The notes: generated by a model not told the origin, from the sequence alone. A stretch of 64,000 nucleotides of DNA from Thermosynechococcus sichuanensis E542 (GCF_003555505.1 NZ_CP032152.1:248001-312000), one strand, 5' to 3'; shown: positions 18,472-28,338, counted from the stretch's first letter. Program-made: numbers and translations.

Positions 18472-18686
18472 AGGAATTTAATGGCTTTGTTATAGGACGT
18501 GTCTTTACCCTTGTTAGCCTAACATTGCCAATTCGATACAGTTGTAAAGTCAACTACAGGATAGACAGTTAATCCTTTCCTTGAGTTCCCGTGATCCCCT
18601 GCTGGCAAGGCGCAAATGTGTTAAAACCTAAACAGCAATAGAGATTTATTAAGAATTTAGCGTCTCCATAGATCTTGGGCTAGCCT

Positions 18687-20249
18687 ATGTCCCCGCGTGT
18701 CCTCTACGTCCGTCTCCCCTGCAACCCGATTTTTCCCATTGGTGTCGTCTATCTTGCGGACTATATCCATAAGCAATTACCCAGTGTTGAACAACGCATT
18801 TTTGATTTAGGAACGGTGCCCCCCCTTGATTTTCGCCGTGCCCTTGCCCAAGTGATTGATGACTTTCAACCCACGCATCTGGTGTTCTCTTGGCGGGATA
18901 TTCAAATTTATGCCCCGGTGGGGGGACGGGGGGGCAATCCACTGCAAAATGCCTTTGAGGTCTATTACGCCCGCAATCCCTTGGTGAAGTTACGGGGGGC
19001 GATCGGGGGTCTGCGGGTGATGAGTGCCTACTATGGCGAACTGTGGCGCAACCTGAACCTGATCCGTTTGGGACTCCACCATGCCAAGCGTCACCATCCG
19101 GAAGTCACGACCATTGTCGGTGGCGGTGCGGTCAGTGTCTTTTATGAACAACTGGGTTCGCAATTGCCCAAAGGCACCATTGTTTCCGTTGGTGAAGGGG
19201 AAACGCTGCTGCACAAAGTCCTAACGAACCAGCCAATTGCCGGAGAGCGTTGTTACATTGCCGGTGTTGAAAAGCCCCGCGATCGCCTGATCCACGAATG
19301 GCCCACCCCCATTGAAAAAACTGCCTGCAACTACGACTACATCGAGACCATTTGGCCAGAATTTGAGTATTACCTTCAGGGGGGCGACTTCTACATTGGT
19401 GTGCAAACCAAGCGGGGCTGCCCCCACAACTGTTGCTACTGCGTCTATACGGTGGTTGAAGGCAAACAGGTGCGCATTAACCCGGCTGAAGAAGTCGTCG
19501 CCGAAATGCGCCAGCTCTACGATCGCGGTGTGCGCAACTTCTGGTTTACCGATGCCCAATTTATCCCTGCTCGCAAATTTATCCCCGACGCGATCGCCCT
19601 GCTGCGGGAAATCCTCAAAGCAGGCATGAATGATATTCACTGGGCGGCCTACATCCGTGCCGATAACCTCACCCCCGAACTGTGTGATCTCATGGTGCAA
19701 ACGGGGATGAACTACTTTGAAATCGGCATTACCAGTGGCTCCCAAGAGCTGGTGCGGAAAATGCGCATGGGCTATAACCTGCGCACAGTACTACAAAACT
19801 GTCGTGACTTGAAAGCCGCCGGGTTCAATGCCCTCGTTTCCGTGAACTACTCCTTTAACGTCATTGATGAACGTCCTGACACCATTGCCCAGACGATTGC
19901 CTACCACCGCGAACTGGAACGCATTTTTGGTGCGGACAAGGTTGAACCAGCCATCTTCTTTATTGGCCTGCAACCCCATACCCACCTTGAGGAATACGCC
20001 CTTGAACGCGGCATTTTGCGCCCCGGCTACAACCCCATGAGCCTGATGCCTTGGACCGCCAAGAAACTGCTCTGGAACCCCGAACCTATGGGATCCGTCT
20101 TTGGGGAAGTGTGCCTTGCGGCTTGGCGCCTCAATCCCAATGACTTTGGCCGCACCGTCATGGCTCTCCTGGAAGAGCGCTTCGGCCGTGCTCCCTTGGA
20201 GGAGGCCTTATCTGCACCGCTCGAAGAGCGCCCTTTAGTGCATCCTTAA
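18687..20249 (+). CDS. B12-binding-type radical SAM protein (cyanobacterial, BchE-like fold)
   Basis: A 520-residue radical SAM enzyme. Residues 1-195 form a cobalamin-binding-like Rossmann domain (VLYVRLPCNPIFPIG, then VGGGAVSVF and VSVGEGETLLHK). The SAM core begins with TKRGCPHNCCYCVY, giving the Cx3Cx2C cluster plus one extra Cys, followed by FWFTDAQFIPARKF. The classic DxHxxG B12 motif is not evident, so cobalamin binding is uncertain. I recall that this cyanobacterial family is annotated as a photosystem II high-light acclimation radical SAM protein; its substrate is not established to my knowledge. The gene is monocistronic by spacing, followed 87 bases later by gap2. Confidence 0.8.
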   Translation: MSPRVLYVRLPCNPIFPIGVVYLADYIHKQLPSVEQRIFDLGTVPPLDFRRALAQVIDDFQPTHLVFSWRDIQIYAPVGGRGGNPLQNAFEVYYARNPLVKLRGAIGGLRVMSAYYGELWRNLNLIRLGLHHAKRHHPEVTTIVGGGAVSVFYEQLGSQLPKGTIVSVGEGETLLHKVLTNQPIAGERCYIAGVEKPRDRLIHEWPTPIEKTACNYDYIETIWPEFEYYLQGGDFYIGVQTKRGCPHNCCYCVYTVVEGKQVRINPAEEVVAEMRQLYDRGVRNFWFTDAQFIPARKFIPDAIALLREILKAGMNDIHWAAYIRADNLTPELCDLMVQTGMNYFEIGITSGSQELVRKMRMGYNLRTVLQNCRDLKAAGFNALVSVNYSFNVIDERPDTIAQTIAYHRELERIFGADKVEPAIFFIGLQPHTHLEEYALERGILRPGYNPMSLMPWTAKKLLWNPEPMGSVFGEVCLAAWRLNPNDFGRTVMALLEERFGRAPLEEALSAPLEERPLVHP

Positions 20250-20336
20250 AAAAAGCGCAATAAAATGACCATTCCCCCTTAGAATGTTTCCTAGATCATT
20301 TCTGGCAATGAGTTAGTAAACAGAGGAAGGGATCAG

Positions 20337-21350
20337 GTGGTTAGAGTCGCTATCAATGGTTTTGGGCGCATCGGTCGGAACTTCATGCGTTGCTGGTTAC
20401 AGCGGAAAGCCAATAGCAAGCTAGAGATTGTAGGCATCAACGATACCTCCGATCCCCGTACCAATGCCCATTTACTGAAGTATGACTCGATGCTGGGCAT
20501 TTTCCACGATGCCGAAATCAGCGCTGATGACGACTGCATTTATGCCGGCGGCCATGCGGTTAAATGCGTGTCCGATCGCAACCCTGAAAATCTGCCTTGG
20601 AGCGCTTGGGGGATTGATCTCGTCATTGAAGCCACGGGGGTCTTTACCAGCCGCGAAGGGGCGAGCAAACACCTGAGTGCAGGGGCGAAAAAAGTTCTAA
20701 TTACAGCGCCTGGCAAAGGCAATATCCCTACATACGTGGTCGGGGTGAATCACCACACCTACGATCCCAGCGAGGACATCGTCAGCAATGCCAGTTGCAC
20801 CACCAACTGCTTAGCCCCCATTGTCAAAGTGCTCCATGAAACCTTTGGCATTCAGCAGGGGATGATGACGACGACCCACAGCTACACGGGGGATCAACGC
20901 TTACTCGATGCCAGTCACCGCGATCTGCGGCGGGCACGGGCAGCAGCCATGAACATTGTGCCTACCTCTACGGGGGCTGCTAAGGCGGTCGGTTTGGTCA
21001 TTCCTGAGTTGCAAGGTAAACTCAATGGCATTGCCCTGCGGGTACCCACCCCCAATGTTTCTGTGGTGGACTTTGTTGCACAGGTGGAAAAACCCACCAT
21101 TGCTGAGCAGGTGAACCAAGTGATCAAGGAAGCCTCTGAAACCACCATGAAGGGGATTATCCACTACAGTGAACTGGAGCTGGTGTCCTCGGACTATCGC
21201 GGTCACAACGCCTCTTCGATTTTGGATGCGTCCCTGACAATGGTGATGGGGGGCAATCTGGTGAAAGTAGTGGCTTGGTACGATAACGAGTGGGGCTATA
21301 GCCAGCGGGTTCTGGACTTGGCAGAGCACATGGCCGCTCACTGGGCTTAG
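20337..21350 (+). CDS. gap2: Glyceraldehyde-3-phosphate dehydrogenase, photosynthetic type
   Basis: Calvin-cycle GAPDH that reduces 1,3-bisphosphoglycerate with NADPH (or NADH) in the cytosol. The 337 residues start at GTG 20337-20339 with GAGGAAGGG upstream. It has the Rossmann motif INGFGRIG, the cofactor-selectivity loop INDTSD, the catalytic SNASCTTNC (C154) and [14 protein letters not shown]. The Gap2 type is favoured over the glycolytic Gap1 by the NDTSD loop and similarity to the plastid GapA/B core. There is no CP12-like C-terminal extension. The class V aminotransferase starts 35 bases after its stop, so the two may be cotranscribed. Confidence 0.95.
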   Translation: MVRVAINGFGRIGRNFMRCWLQRKANSKLEIVGINDTSDPRTNAHLLKYDSMLGIFHDAEISADDDCIYAGGHAVKCVSDRNPENLPWSAWGIDLVIEATGVFTSREGASKHLSAGAKKVLITAPGKGNIPTYVVGVNHHTYDPSEDIVSNASCTTNCLAPIVKVLHETFGIQQGMMTTTHSYTGDQRLLDASHRDLRRARAAAMNIVPTSTGAAKAVGLVIPELQGKLNGIALRVPTPNVSVVDFVAQVEKPTIAEQVNQVIKEASETTMKGIIHYSELELVSSDYRGHNASSILDASLTMVMGGNLVKVVAWYDNEWGYSQRVLDLAEHMAAHWA

Positions 21351-21384
21351 TCGTTTCATTTTAAGGATTGGTTCGCAACTCACA

Positions 21385-22539
21385 ATGCAAGATAAATCGA
21401 TGTTAATGATTCCGGGTCCTACGCCGGTGCCGGAGTCAGTTCTTCTGTCCCTTAGTAAACATCCCATCGGCCATCGCAGCGGTGACTTTAGCGAGATCAT
21501 GGCGGCGGTGACAGCGGGGTTGAAATGGCTGCATCAGACGACGAATGATGTACTCATTTTGGCTGCCAGTGGCACAGGGGCAATGGAGGCCGGGATCATT
21601 AACTTTCTCAGTGCCGGCGATCGTGTCCTTGTCGGCTGTAACGGTAAGTTTGGCGATCGCTGGGGGGAAGTCTGTGATGCCTATGGCCTCAAAACCGAGC
21701 GTATTACCGCCCCTTGGGGACAGCCCCTCAATCCCGATGACTTCAAAGCAGCCCTAGAGGCGGACACCGCTAAAACAATTAAGGCGGTGATCATTACCCA
21801 CAGTGAAACCTCAACGGGGGTGATCAACGACTTAGAGGCAATCAACCGTCACGTCAAAGCCCACGGGCAAGCCCTCATTATCGTGGATGCCGTCACCAGT
21901 TTAGGTGCGGTGAGTGTGCCCATTGATGAGTGGGGCTTAGATGTGGTTGGTTCGGGTTCCCAAAAGGGCTACATGATCCCACCGGGGCTAGCCTTTGTCA
22001 GTGTCAGTCCTAAGGCTTGGGAAGCCTACAAAACGGCAACGCTGCCGAAGTTCTATCTTGACCTCGGCAAATACCGCAAAGATGCCGCCAAGAATACAAC
22101 CCCCTTTACTCCACCTGTGAATCTCTTCTTTGCCCTCAAAACAGCCCTAGAGATGATGCAAGCGGAGGGCTTGGAAAACATCTTTGCCCGTCACCAGCGC
22201 TTGATGCAGGCCACGCGCGCCGCCATGAAAGCTCTCAACTTGCCCCTCTATGCCCCCGATCACTGTGCCAGTCCCGCCATTACTGCTGTGGCTCCCCAAG
22301 GGGTGGAGGCTGAAAAGATTCGCAGCCTAATGAAAAAACGCTTTGACATTGCCCTAGCGGGTGGTCAAGATCACCTGAAGGGACAGATTTTCCGAGTCGG
22401 TCACTTGGGCTTTGTTAGCGATCGCGATATTTTGGCAGCCATCAGTGCCCTTGAGGCGGTGCTTGGGGAATTGGGGTACAGCAACTTTAGCCCCGGCGCT
22501 GGAGTAGCCACTGCCAGTCGTGTATTGACCACCACGTAA
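21385..22539 (+). CDS. Class V aminotransferase (alanine/serine-glyoxylate type)
   Basis: PLP-dependent aminotransferase of 384 residues, fold type I. It opens with MIPGPTPVPESVL and HRSGDFSEI, which mark the alanine-glyoxylate/serine-glyoxylate family. The Schiff-base Lys is in GSGSQKGYMIPPG. The partner aromatic/acidic region is IIVDAVTSLGA, with the Asp that contacts the PLP nitrogen. Glyoxylate transamination would fit photorespiratory glycolate recycling next to gap2 in this genome, but the substrate is inferred. Homologues have been labelled as a soluble hydrogenase small subunit in older annotation, which I consider misleading. Confidence 0.88.
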   Translation: MQDKSMLMIPGPTPVPESVLLSLSKHPIGHRSGDFSEIMAAVTAGLKWLHQTTNDVLILAASGTGAMEAGIINFLSAGDRVLVGCNGKFGDRWGEVCDAYGLKTERITAPWGQPLNPDDFKAALEADTAKTIKAVIITHSETSTGVINDLEAINRHVKAHGQALIIVDAVTSLGAVSVPIDEWGLDVVGSGSQKGYMIPPGLAFVSVSPKAWEAYKTATLPKFYLDLGKYRKDAAKNTTPFTPPVNLFFALKTALEMMQAEGLENIFARHQRLMQATRAAMKALNLPLYAPDHCASPAITAVAPQGVEAEKIRSLMKKRFDIALAGGQDHLKGQIFRVGHLGFVSDRDILAAISALEAVLGELGYSNFSPGAGVATASRVLTTT

Positions 22540-22550
22540 GTACCTAAGTG

Positions 22551-23015
22551 ATGGAGCCTTGGTTGCAGCCACCAGCAGTCCAGCAGGCACGACGCATTTG
22601 CGCGAGTTTTCAGCGGTGGACGGGGCGATCGCTTCTACCTGCTGCTCCTGAGGATGACTTGGACTTAGCGCAGCAATTGTTCCACTGGCCACAACCTGTG
22701 CTTTCCCACGGCTGTGAGGCAGATCCCATCCTCAACTATGGCAACCACGCCGCCCTGACCCTGTGGGAACTCCCTTGGACAGAACTGGTGCAACTCCCCT
22801 CGCGACTGACAGCGGAACCCATTGCCCAAGAAGAACGCGCGAGACTTCTGGCTGAAGCAGCCCGCCAAGGCTACGCCAATAACTACAGTGGTGTGCGCAT
22901 CTCCCGCTCTGGGCGGCGGTTTCGCATTGAAAATGCTTGCATCTGGACCGTTTTGGATGAGAGGGGTACCCCCGTCGGACAAGCAGCAACGTTTGATCAA
23001 TGGCAATTCCTGTAG
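22551..23015 (+). CDS. MEKHLA domain protein
   Basis: A 154-residue protein that fits the MEKHLA domain, a PAS-related domain found alone in cyanobacteria and at the C-terminus of plant HD-ZIP III regulators. Visible pieces are LSHGCEADPILNYGNHAAL, LWELPW and RRFRIENACIWTVLDERG, close to a PAS-type ligand pocket. Two adjacent possible starts exist, GTG 22548 and ATG 22551; I chose the ATG. It begins 11 bases after the aminotransferase stop, suggesting a shared transcript. The role is unknown; ligand sensing is an inference from the fold. Confidence 0.82.
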   Translation: MEPWLQPPAVQQARRICASFQRWTGRSLLPAAPEDDLDLAQQLFHWPQPVLSHGCEADPILNYGNHAALTLWELPWTELVQLPSRLTAEPIAQEERARLLAEAARQGYANNYSGVRISRSGRRFRIENACIWTVLDERGTPVGQAATFDQWQFL

Positions 23016-23060
23016 GATTGATCTAACCCCCCGCGTGTAAGTTGCTGTCCAAGGTTGTCC

Positions 23061-24071
23061 ATGAAAGAACTCCTTGCCCATTGGCTGCATCAGGTTCAAA
23101 CCTTCCGCTACCATCGCCGCACAACGGAAAGCCTCAATCAGTTGATTCAGATGCTCTATGCGGAATCCCATCTGAATGTTCCCTATGTGGTCTTGATTGT
23201 CACCTCCTGCGCGATCGCCACCTTTGGACTACTCTCCAACAGTGCAGCGGTGATTATTGGCGCCATGGTGATTGCGCCCCTGATGCTCCCCATACGGGGC
23301 TTGGCTCTCGCAGCTCTTATTGGCGAATTTAAGATGTTTTGGCAAGCGGCTCTTGCCCTGATTGTCGGTACCCTCATGGCCATTGGCATGTCCTGGACGA
23401 TTGGCGTCATGGTGGGTCTGGAGGTCTATGGCAGTGAAATCATGGCACGCTCCCAACCCAATCTTCTGGATTTGGGGATTGCTGTAGCGGCTGGAGCGGT
23501 GAGTGCTTACGCAGTCGCAGAACCCCGTGTCTCGAATACCTTGGCGGGGACAGCGATCGCTGTTGCCTTGATGCCCCCTGTTTGTACCATTGGCTTAGGA
23601 ATGGCGCAGTTGAATGCTCGGCTCAGTATTGGTGCGACCCTACTGTATTTGACAAACCTGCTCGGCATTACCTTAGCCTGTATGGCGGTTTTTGTGATCG
23701 TTGGCTATATTCCCCTACATCAAGGTCGGCGCCCGCTGACAATTGCGACTGTCCTCACGGGTCTTTTGGTGATTCCCTTAGCCATTAGTTTTACCCGCCT
23801 CATTGAACAAGCGCGACTACAAAATCAGGTCCGAGAAGCACTGACTCGGGGAACGTTGACTTTTCAACGTCTCGATTTGTTGGGAATGGAAACCGACTGG
23901 GTGAGCAATCCACCCGTGGTGCGGGTCAATGTGCGTGCCCGTGAACCTGTAACCCCCAAGCAGGTTGCCCTGATGGAGGAGTTTATCCAGCAGCGGATGC
24001 AGCGCCCCTTTCGTCTAGTGCTGCAAGTCTCGAATGTTGAAGAAGTGACCTCCGAGACGCCCTTGCCTTAG
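23061..24071 (+). CDS. DUF389 family membrane protein
   Basis: A 336-residue integral membrane protein of DUF389. After a 45-residue soluble segment there are about six hydrophobic helices between residues 45 and 240 (for example VVLIVTSCAIATFGLL and AAVIIGAMVIAPLMLPI). The conserved SNSAAVIIGAMVIAPLM and GTAIAVALMPPVC stretches carry the family signature. The last 90 residues are soluble. The function is unknown; transport of small solutes has been suggested for relatives. Start taken at ATG 23061-23063, 8 bases after AAGG. It lies 45 bases after the MEKHLA gene on the same strand. Confidence 0.85.
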   Translation: MKELLAHWLHQVQTFRYHRRTTESLNQLIQMLYAESHLNVPYVVLIVTSCAIATFGLLSNSAAVIIGAMVIAPLMLPIRGLALAALIGEFKMFWQAALALIVGTLMAIGMSWTIGVMVGLEVYGSEIMARSQPNLLDLGIAVAAGAVSAYAVAEPRVSNTLAGTAIAVALMPPVCTIGLGMAQLNARLSIGATLLYLTNLLGITLACMAVFVIVGYIPLHQGRRPLTIATVLTGLLVIPLAISFTRLIEQARLQNQVREALTRGTLTFQRLDLLGMETDWVSNPPVVRVNVRAREPVTPKQVALMEEFIQQRMQRPFRLVLQVSNVEEVTSETPLP

Positions 24072-24152
24072 GTTTTTGGAGCATTAAGCCAAAATGTTAG
24101 ACTATTGAGATTGCAGCCTAAATTATATTTAGCCAACGCTTCACATCAACGC

Positions 24153-25064
24153 ATGAGTGACTTTCTCCCCTACGCCTATCTCAATGGTCAGTTTGTTCCC
24201 TTTGCAGAGGCCAAAATTTCTGTGGCAACCCATGCCCTTCACTACGGCACCGCAGCCTTAGGAGGCCTGCGCGGTTTGCCCAATCCCGCCAATGCTAAGG
24301 AAATTCTCCTTTTTCGCCTTGAGGATCACTGTCGTCGCCTCAGTCGCAGTGCCCACTATCTGGGCTATGAATTAGCCACGGGCGAAATTAAGTCCAAGAT
24401 TGTCGAATGGGTGCAGAAAAATCAACCCAGCGTGCCCTTTTATATCCGTCCTTTGGTCTATACCTCTGGCTTGGGGATTGCGCCACGGCTCCATGATATT
24501 GAGAAGGATTTTCTCATTTACGGCATGCCCCTTGGTGATTACCTCTCAGCCGCAGGCGTCACCTGTCGCATTAGTTCTTGGCAGCGGCAGTGCGATCGCT
24601 CATTTCCCCTGCGGGGCAAGCTGACGACCTCCTATATTGTCTCGGCACTGGCAAAAACAGAGGCCGTTTCCTCCGGCTTTGATGAAGCGATTCTCCTCAA
24701 CGATCAGGGGAAAGTTTGCGAAGCCACAGGAATGAATCTCTTTTTGGTGCGGGACGGGGAACTCATTACCCCGAGCGTGGATCAGGATATTCTGGAGGGG
24801 ATTACGCGCCGCAGTGTGATTGAACTGGCGCAAGCCGCCGGTGTCAAAGTGATTGAGCGCCCCGTGGATCGCACGGAACTGTTGATTGCCGATGAGGTCT
24901 TTTTAACCGGCACGGCTGCGCGAATTGTGCCCGTCAGTCGGATTGAGACCTACACGCTGCCTAGCGATCGCCCCTTAACACTGCACCTGCAAAAGCAACT
25001 CCAAGCGATTGTTGAGGGTCGCGAGCCCCAGTATCGCCACTGGATTGATGTAGTTCCCCTCTAA
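24153..25064 (+). CDS. ilvE: Branched-chain amino acid aminotransferase
   Basis: PLP-dependent fold type IV transaminase making Leu, Ile and Val from their 2-oxo acids. The 303 residues start at ATG 24153, opening with PYAYLNGQFVPF; a 16-residue in-frame extension upstream lacks family character. Key features are the HYGTAALGGLRG loop, RLEDHCRRL, the PLP Lys in RGKLTTSY, and EATGMNLFLV. The stop overlaps the stop of the convergent RsbW-like gene by 4 bases (25061-25064), leaving no room for a separate terminator between them. Confidence 0.93.
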   Translation: MSDFLPYAYLNGQFVPFAEAKISVATHALHYGTAALGGLRGLPNPANAKEILLFRLEDHCRRLSRSAHYLGYELATGEIKSKIVEWVQKNQPSVPFYIRPLVYTSGLGIAPRLHDIEKDFLIYGMPLGDYLSAAGVTCRISSWQRQCDRSFPLRGKLTTSYIVSALAKTEAVSSGFDEAILLNDQGKVCEATGMNLFLVRDGELITPSVDQDILEGITRRSVIELAQAAGVKVIERPVDRTELLIADEVFLTGTAARIVPVSRIETYTLPSDRPLTLHLQKQLQAIVEGREPQYRHWIDVVPL

Positions 25065-25498
25065 CTAAAGTGGTTGTGATCGGTTGACGTGAGGTACTTG
25101 CAGAGGCTCAATTCAGTTCCCTTGGCGTTCCAATACACCTCATCAAAGATGGCATAGATCAAAAATAGCCCCCGGCCACATTCACAGTCGGCGGCGGGTA
25201 GCAGTTCATCCGCCGTCTCAGATACATGACTGGGTGGTGAGAAACCCTCTCCTTGATCCGTAATCACCCACCAGCATTGATCAGCAGAAAAGGTATAACG
25301 AACGGAAACCAGTTTTTCGGGATTGAGTTGATTGCCGTGGCGAGCCGCATTAACGAGCGCTTCTTGAAGACCCAGCCTCACTTCCTCTTTGTACTGGGGG
25401 GGGAGATCACTAAGTAGAATCTCTAGGATGGGTTGGAGAAAAAGTGTTGAGGGAAATGCTAGGGTTTGCCATTGAGGCGCAACGTACATTAACGTCAT
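25061..25498 (-). CDS. RsbW-like GHKL ATPase (anti-sigma factor/serine kinase type)
   Basis: A single-domain HATPase of 145 residues from ATG 25496-25498 (a GTG at 25529-25531 would add 11 residues, and neither start has a good ribosome-binding site). It contains the N-box EALVNAARHGN, G1 box TDQGEGF and G2 box CGRGLFLI, which define RsbW/SpoIIAB-type proteins. Members bind sigma factors and phosphorylate an anti-anti-sigma (STAS) partner. No sigma factor or STAS gene is adjacent. It lies 121 bases downstream of the kinase-TIR-AAA gene on the same strand and may be its functional partner, but this is inference. Confidence 0.85.
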   Translation of the reverse strand: MTLMYVAPQWQTLAFPSTLFLQPILEILLSDLPPQYKEEVRLGLQEALVNAARHGNQLNPEKLVSVRYTFSADQCWWVITDQGEGFSPPSHVSETADELLPAADCECGRGLFLIYAIFDEVYWNAKGTELSLCKYLTSTDHNHFS

Positions 25499-25652
25499 AG
25501 ACGGCACAACCCGCGAAGCATAATTGGGCACTGGGAGGCAAATCCAAGACTGCTCAAAGTCATTGGCGGATAACCGAACCCCTCTAGCTTTAGCTTAGCA
25601 AGGGAGTTGTTGCTCACACAACCGTTCTCTGGGCTGCTGATCCTTCGGGCAA

Positions 25653-28247
25653 CTAATGCAGGCGATCGCCAAAATAGCGGCGGTAAAGATCACAGCGCAC
25701 CCGAGCCAAATTTCCCTCCAGTGTAATCAGTCCCAAACTGTGGAGCTTAAAGCCAACGGTGCTATCCACCACACTGCCGTTCTCTGCTTGCAGAACTTCC
25801 CTGAAGGCAGGCACGAGGTCTGCTTGCTGCTGGAGATGCCACCACTGTCGCCGCAGGTGATCGCGATATAACCCTGTTTCTGAGGCTGCATTGGCCATTA
25901 GCTCCTGCCATGTCAGGTCTTGGCGGGCAAGATGATAGAGGCTCAAGCGGATGAGGTAGGGGTGACCTCCCACCAAGTGCTGCAGGTCTTGGAGCTGCCC
26001 CTCTGAAAGATTCAGGCCGTGGAGGCGGCACAACTCAGCAATTTGTTCTGAATTGAATTCAGGCAGGTCAACGGCTAAGCCAACATTAAAGGGGGATTGG
26101 TTAATGTCTAGGGGAATATAGACCTCAGTGCCATGAACCACAATCAGACGGAGGTTGCGCCAAATATCGCGGTTTTTGCCCTCTTCATGCCATGCCCGCA
26201 ACAGGCCAAAGAAGTCACTGGCCACTGCCGGATATTCAAATACCCGATCCACTTCATCGAGTCCGAGGACAAGGGGACGACTCTCAAATTGTGTCCCTGA
26301 TTTTTGGCAATTGGGTAAAAGATACTCCTCAAAATAGGCGGTGCAGTTATATTTACTGCCAAAGATGTCATCCCAATACTCATTGAGGCGGTTTTCTAGC
26401 CCTAGGCGCCGCCCGACACTGGCACAGAGCCAGCGCAGTAGTTTTTCCAAATCACTGAAGACTTGGGCATCCGCCAGTTGGAAACTGAGGGGAACCGTGC
26501 CATAGCCTTCTTGGGTTGCGCGGTAGAGCAGCCGTGCCATGAGCGAAGTTTTGCCCATTTGACGGGGGGCTTTGATGCGAATCAGGGAGCCGGGCTGCAA
26601 GAGGGTTTCGCGACAGCGTTGCTCAATGGGGGGTCGCTCAATATAAAACGCTGAGGCCACTTCCACTTGCCCTTCGGGAAGTTCTGGCTCCGCCACGGGA
26701 AGGGGCGCACCATTCCCTACCAATGTGCCCGTTTGAGCGGGTTCAGCAATCGTTTCTTGAGCTGCATCGCTACTGGTGGCCACAGGGGCAGTGGTTGCAT
26801 TCACCAAGTCGAGAATCTCTTGCAGCAGGGCGTCGGTGTCCGCTGGCGATCGCCAGAAGCGCTGTTGGAGGCGATGCAGGTAGCCGCGCAACTCATAGTT
26901 CAAGGGCATATCCAGCGGAAAATTGACCCGCACAGGCAAGATAAAGGGACGGCGATCGCTCCGTTGGGCTTGCAACTGTTTGACCGTACGGACTTCCTCG
27001 AGCACCATTTCACTTTGAGCCGCCGTTTGCGACAGCAACAGAACAAAGAAATCACACCGTTTGAGTTCCTGATCAATCCGCTGTGCCCATGCCTCACCAA
27101 GGCGGATGCTTTGGCTGGCCATAAAGGGTTGGTGCCCCGCCTTTTGCAACACCTCTTGGAGCGCACTGGCCAATTGCAAATCGGTGCCGTCACTGGAGTG
27201 ACTAATAAAAATATGGCGACCTTGGCGGGGAAGGGCGGCGGTGGCTGCCGGTGGAGGGGACACTGGCTTGGGGGCGGTGGTTTGCGGCGGCTGCGTGGCA
27301 ACAGGGGGTAGCGGACTGGGGGGCAGTGTAGAAGCCTTCTCACTCGCCTTTGGCGATCGCCAGAGGTCTTGGACAGGGGTTTTTAGCAATTTGCCAAGGC
27401 GAAACCAAAGGGATTTCGGCACTTCCACCTGTTGCAGGCTGGCAAGGGCCTCGGCAGCCGTGGCAAAGCGTTCGTAGGGGGAAGGATGAATCAGCTTATT
27501 GACAAACTGCACTAGGCGATCGCTGACTGGTTCAGCGGCTTGCCAACACCAACAGCCGTAGGGGTCTTGGGTGAGTTGCAGGGGACTCAATCCCGTCAAT
27601 GCCTGTACCGCCACCATCCCCAAGGAATAGAGATCGCTGGCCGGACGCGGACGACCCTGGGCTTGCTCTGGAGCCATATACCCCGGAGTGCCAATGGCGA
27701 TCGTCTGCGGATTCGTCTCTGCCACCAAGGTACCGCCACCAATGGAGACCCCCATCTCCTTCACCGCCCCAAAATCAATGAGTACCAAGCGGTGATCCGA
27801 TTGGCGACGAATCAAGTTATCGGGTTTGATATCGCGGTGGATCACACCACATTGATGCACAAAGGCCAGAATGCCAAGGGCATCTTGGAGCAACTCAATC
27901 ACCCGTGCTTCTGACCACGCATAGCCCGGCAACAACTCCTGCCGTAGGACTTGACCCTCGATAAAGTCCTGAACAAGGTAAAACTCGCTGTCCTCCTCAA
28001 AGTAGGCAAGGAGGCGGGGGATTTGCGCGTGACTACCCAGTCGCTCTAGAATTTGTGCTTCCCGCTGAAAGAGCGATCGCGCCAACGGGAGAAAGGCCGC
28101 ATCGGTACGGGCAGGGCGCAGGTACTTAACTACACACTTGGCACGAATGGGGCGATGAATATCCTCAGCAAGAAAGGTTTGGCCAAAGTTCCCCGCCCCC
28201 AAGACTCGAATGAGTTTATAGCGCCCGCCAAGGGTTTTCCCAATCAT
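25653..28247 (-). CDS. Ser/Thr protein kinase-TIR-AAA NTPase fusion
   Basis: An 864-residue three-domain protein. Residues 8-270 are a Hanks-type Ser/Thr kinase with a G-loop (GAGNFG, 17-22), K41, HRDIKPDN (137-144), DFG (158-160) and APE (192-194), all intact. Residues 300-343 form a Pro/Ala-rich linker. Residues 344-470 are a TIR domain: HIFISHSS, then FVLLLSQ and VLEE, where E418 aligns with the TIR NADase glutamate. Residues 530-860 match the cyanobacterial AAA-like (AAA_35/STAND-like) domain: YIERP, Walker A RQMGKTS (K566) and Walker B LVLGLDEVD (D664, E665). There are no membrane segments. Likely a stress or invasion sensor, by inference from domains only. Confidence 0.9.
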   Translation of the reverse strand: MIGKTLGGRYKLIRVLGAGNFGQTFLAEDIHRPIRAKCVVKYLRPARTDAAFLPLARSLFQREAQILERLGSHAQIPRLLAYFEEDSEFYLVQDFIEGQVLRQELLPGYAWSEARVIELLQDALGILAFVHQCGVIHRDIKPDNLIRRQSDHRLVLIDFGAVKEMGVSIGGGTLVAETNPQTIAIGTPGYMAPEQAQGRPRPASDLYSLGMVAVQALTGLSPLQLTQDPYGCWCWQAAEPVSDRLVQFVNKLIHPSPYERFATAAEALASLQQVEVPKSLWFRLGKLLKTPVQDLWRSPKASEKASTLPPSPLPPVATQPPQTTAPKPVSPPPAATAALPRQGRHIFISHSSDGTDLQLASALQEVLQKAGHQPFMASQSIRLGEAWAQRIDQELKRCDFFVLLLSQTAAQSEMVLEEVRTVKQLQAQRSDRRPFILPVRVNFPLDMPLNYELRGYLHRLQQRFWRSPADTDALLQEILDLVNATTAPVATSSDAAQETIAEPAQTGTLVGNGAPLPVAEPELPEGQVEVASAFYIERPPIEQRCRETLLQPGSLIRIKAPRQMGKTSLMARLLYRATQEGYGTVPLSFQLADAQVFSDLEKLLRWLCASVGRRLGLENRLNEYWDDIFGSKYNCTAYFEEYLLPNCQKSGTQFESRPLVLGLDEVDRVFEYPAVASDFFGLLRAWHEEGKNRDIWRNLRLIVVHGTEVYIPLDINQSPFNVGLAVDLPEFNSEQIAELCRLHGLNLSEGQLQDLQHLVGGHPYLIRLSLYHLARQDLTWQELMANAASETGLYRDHLRRQWWHLQQQADLVPAFREVLQAENGSVVDSTVGFKLHSLGLITLEGNLARVRCDLYRRYFGDRLH

Positions 28248-28338
28248 GATAATTGTTTTTTACTGGCTTCTCCTCGTTGATATATCTTGGCATAGTCCTT
28301 CCCTGAGCCACCATTAGAGTGTCCTCTTGATGCAGTGA

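Noticed and set aside
20250-20336. A7 run just after the radical SAM gene as a terminator on either strand
   Set aside because: No stem precedes the A/T run in either orientation.
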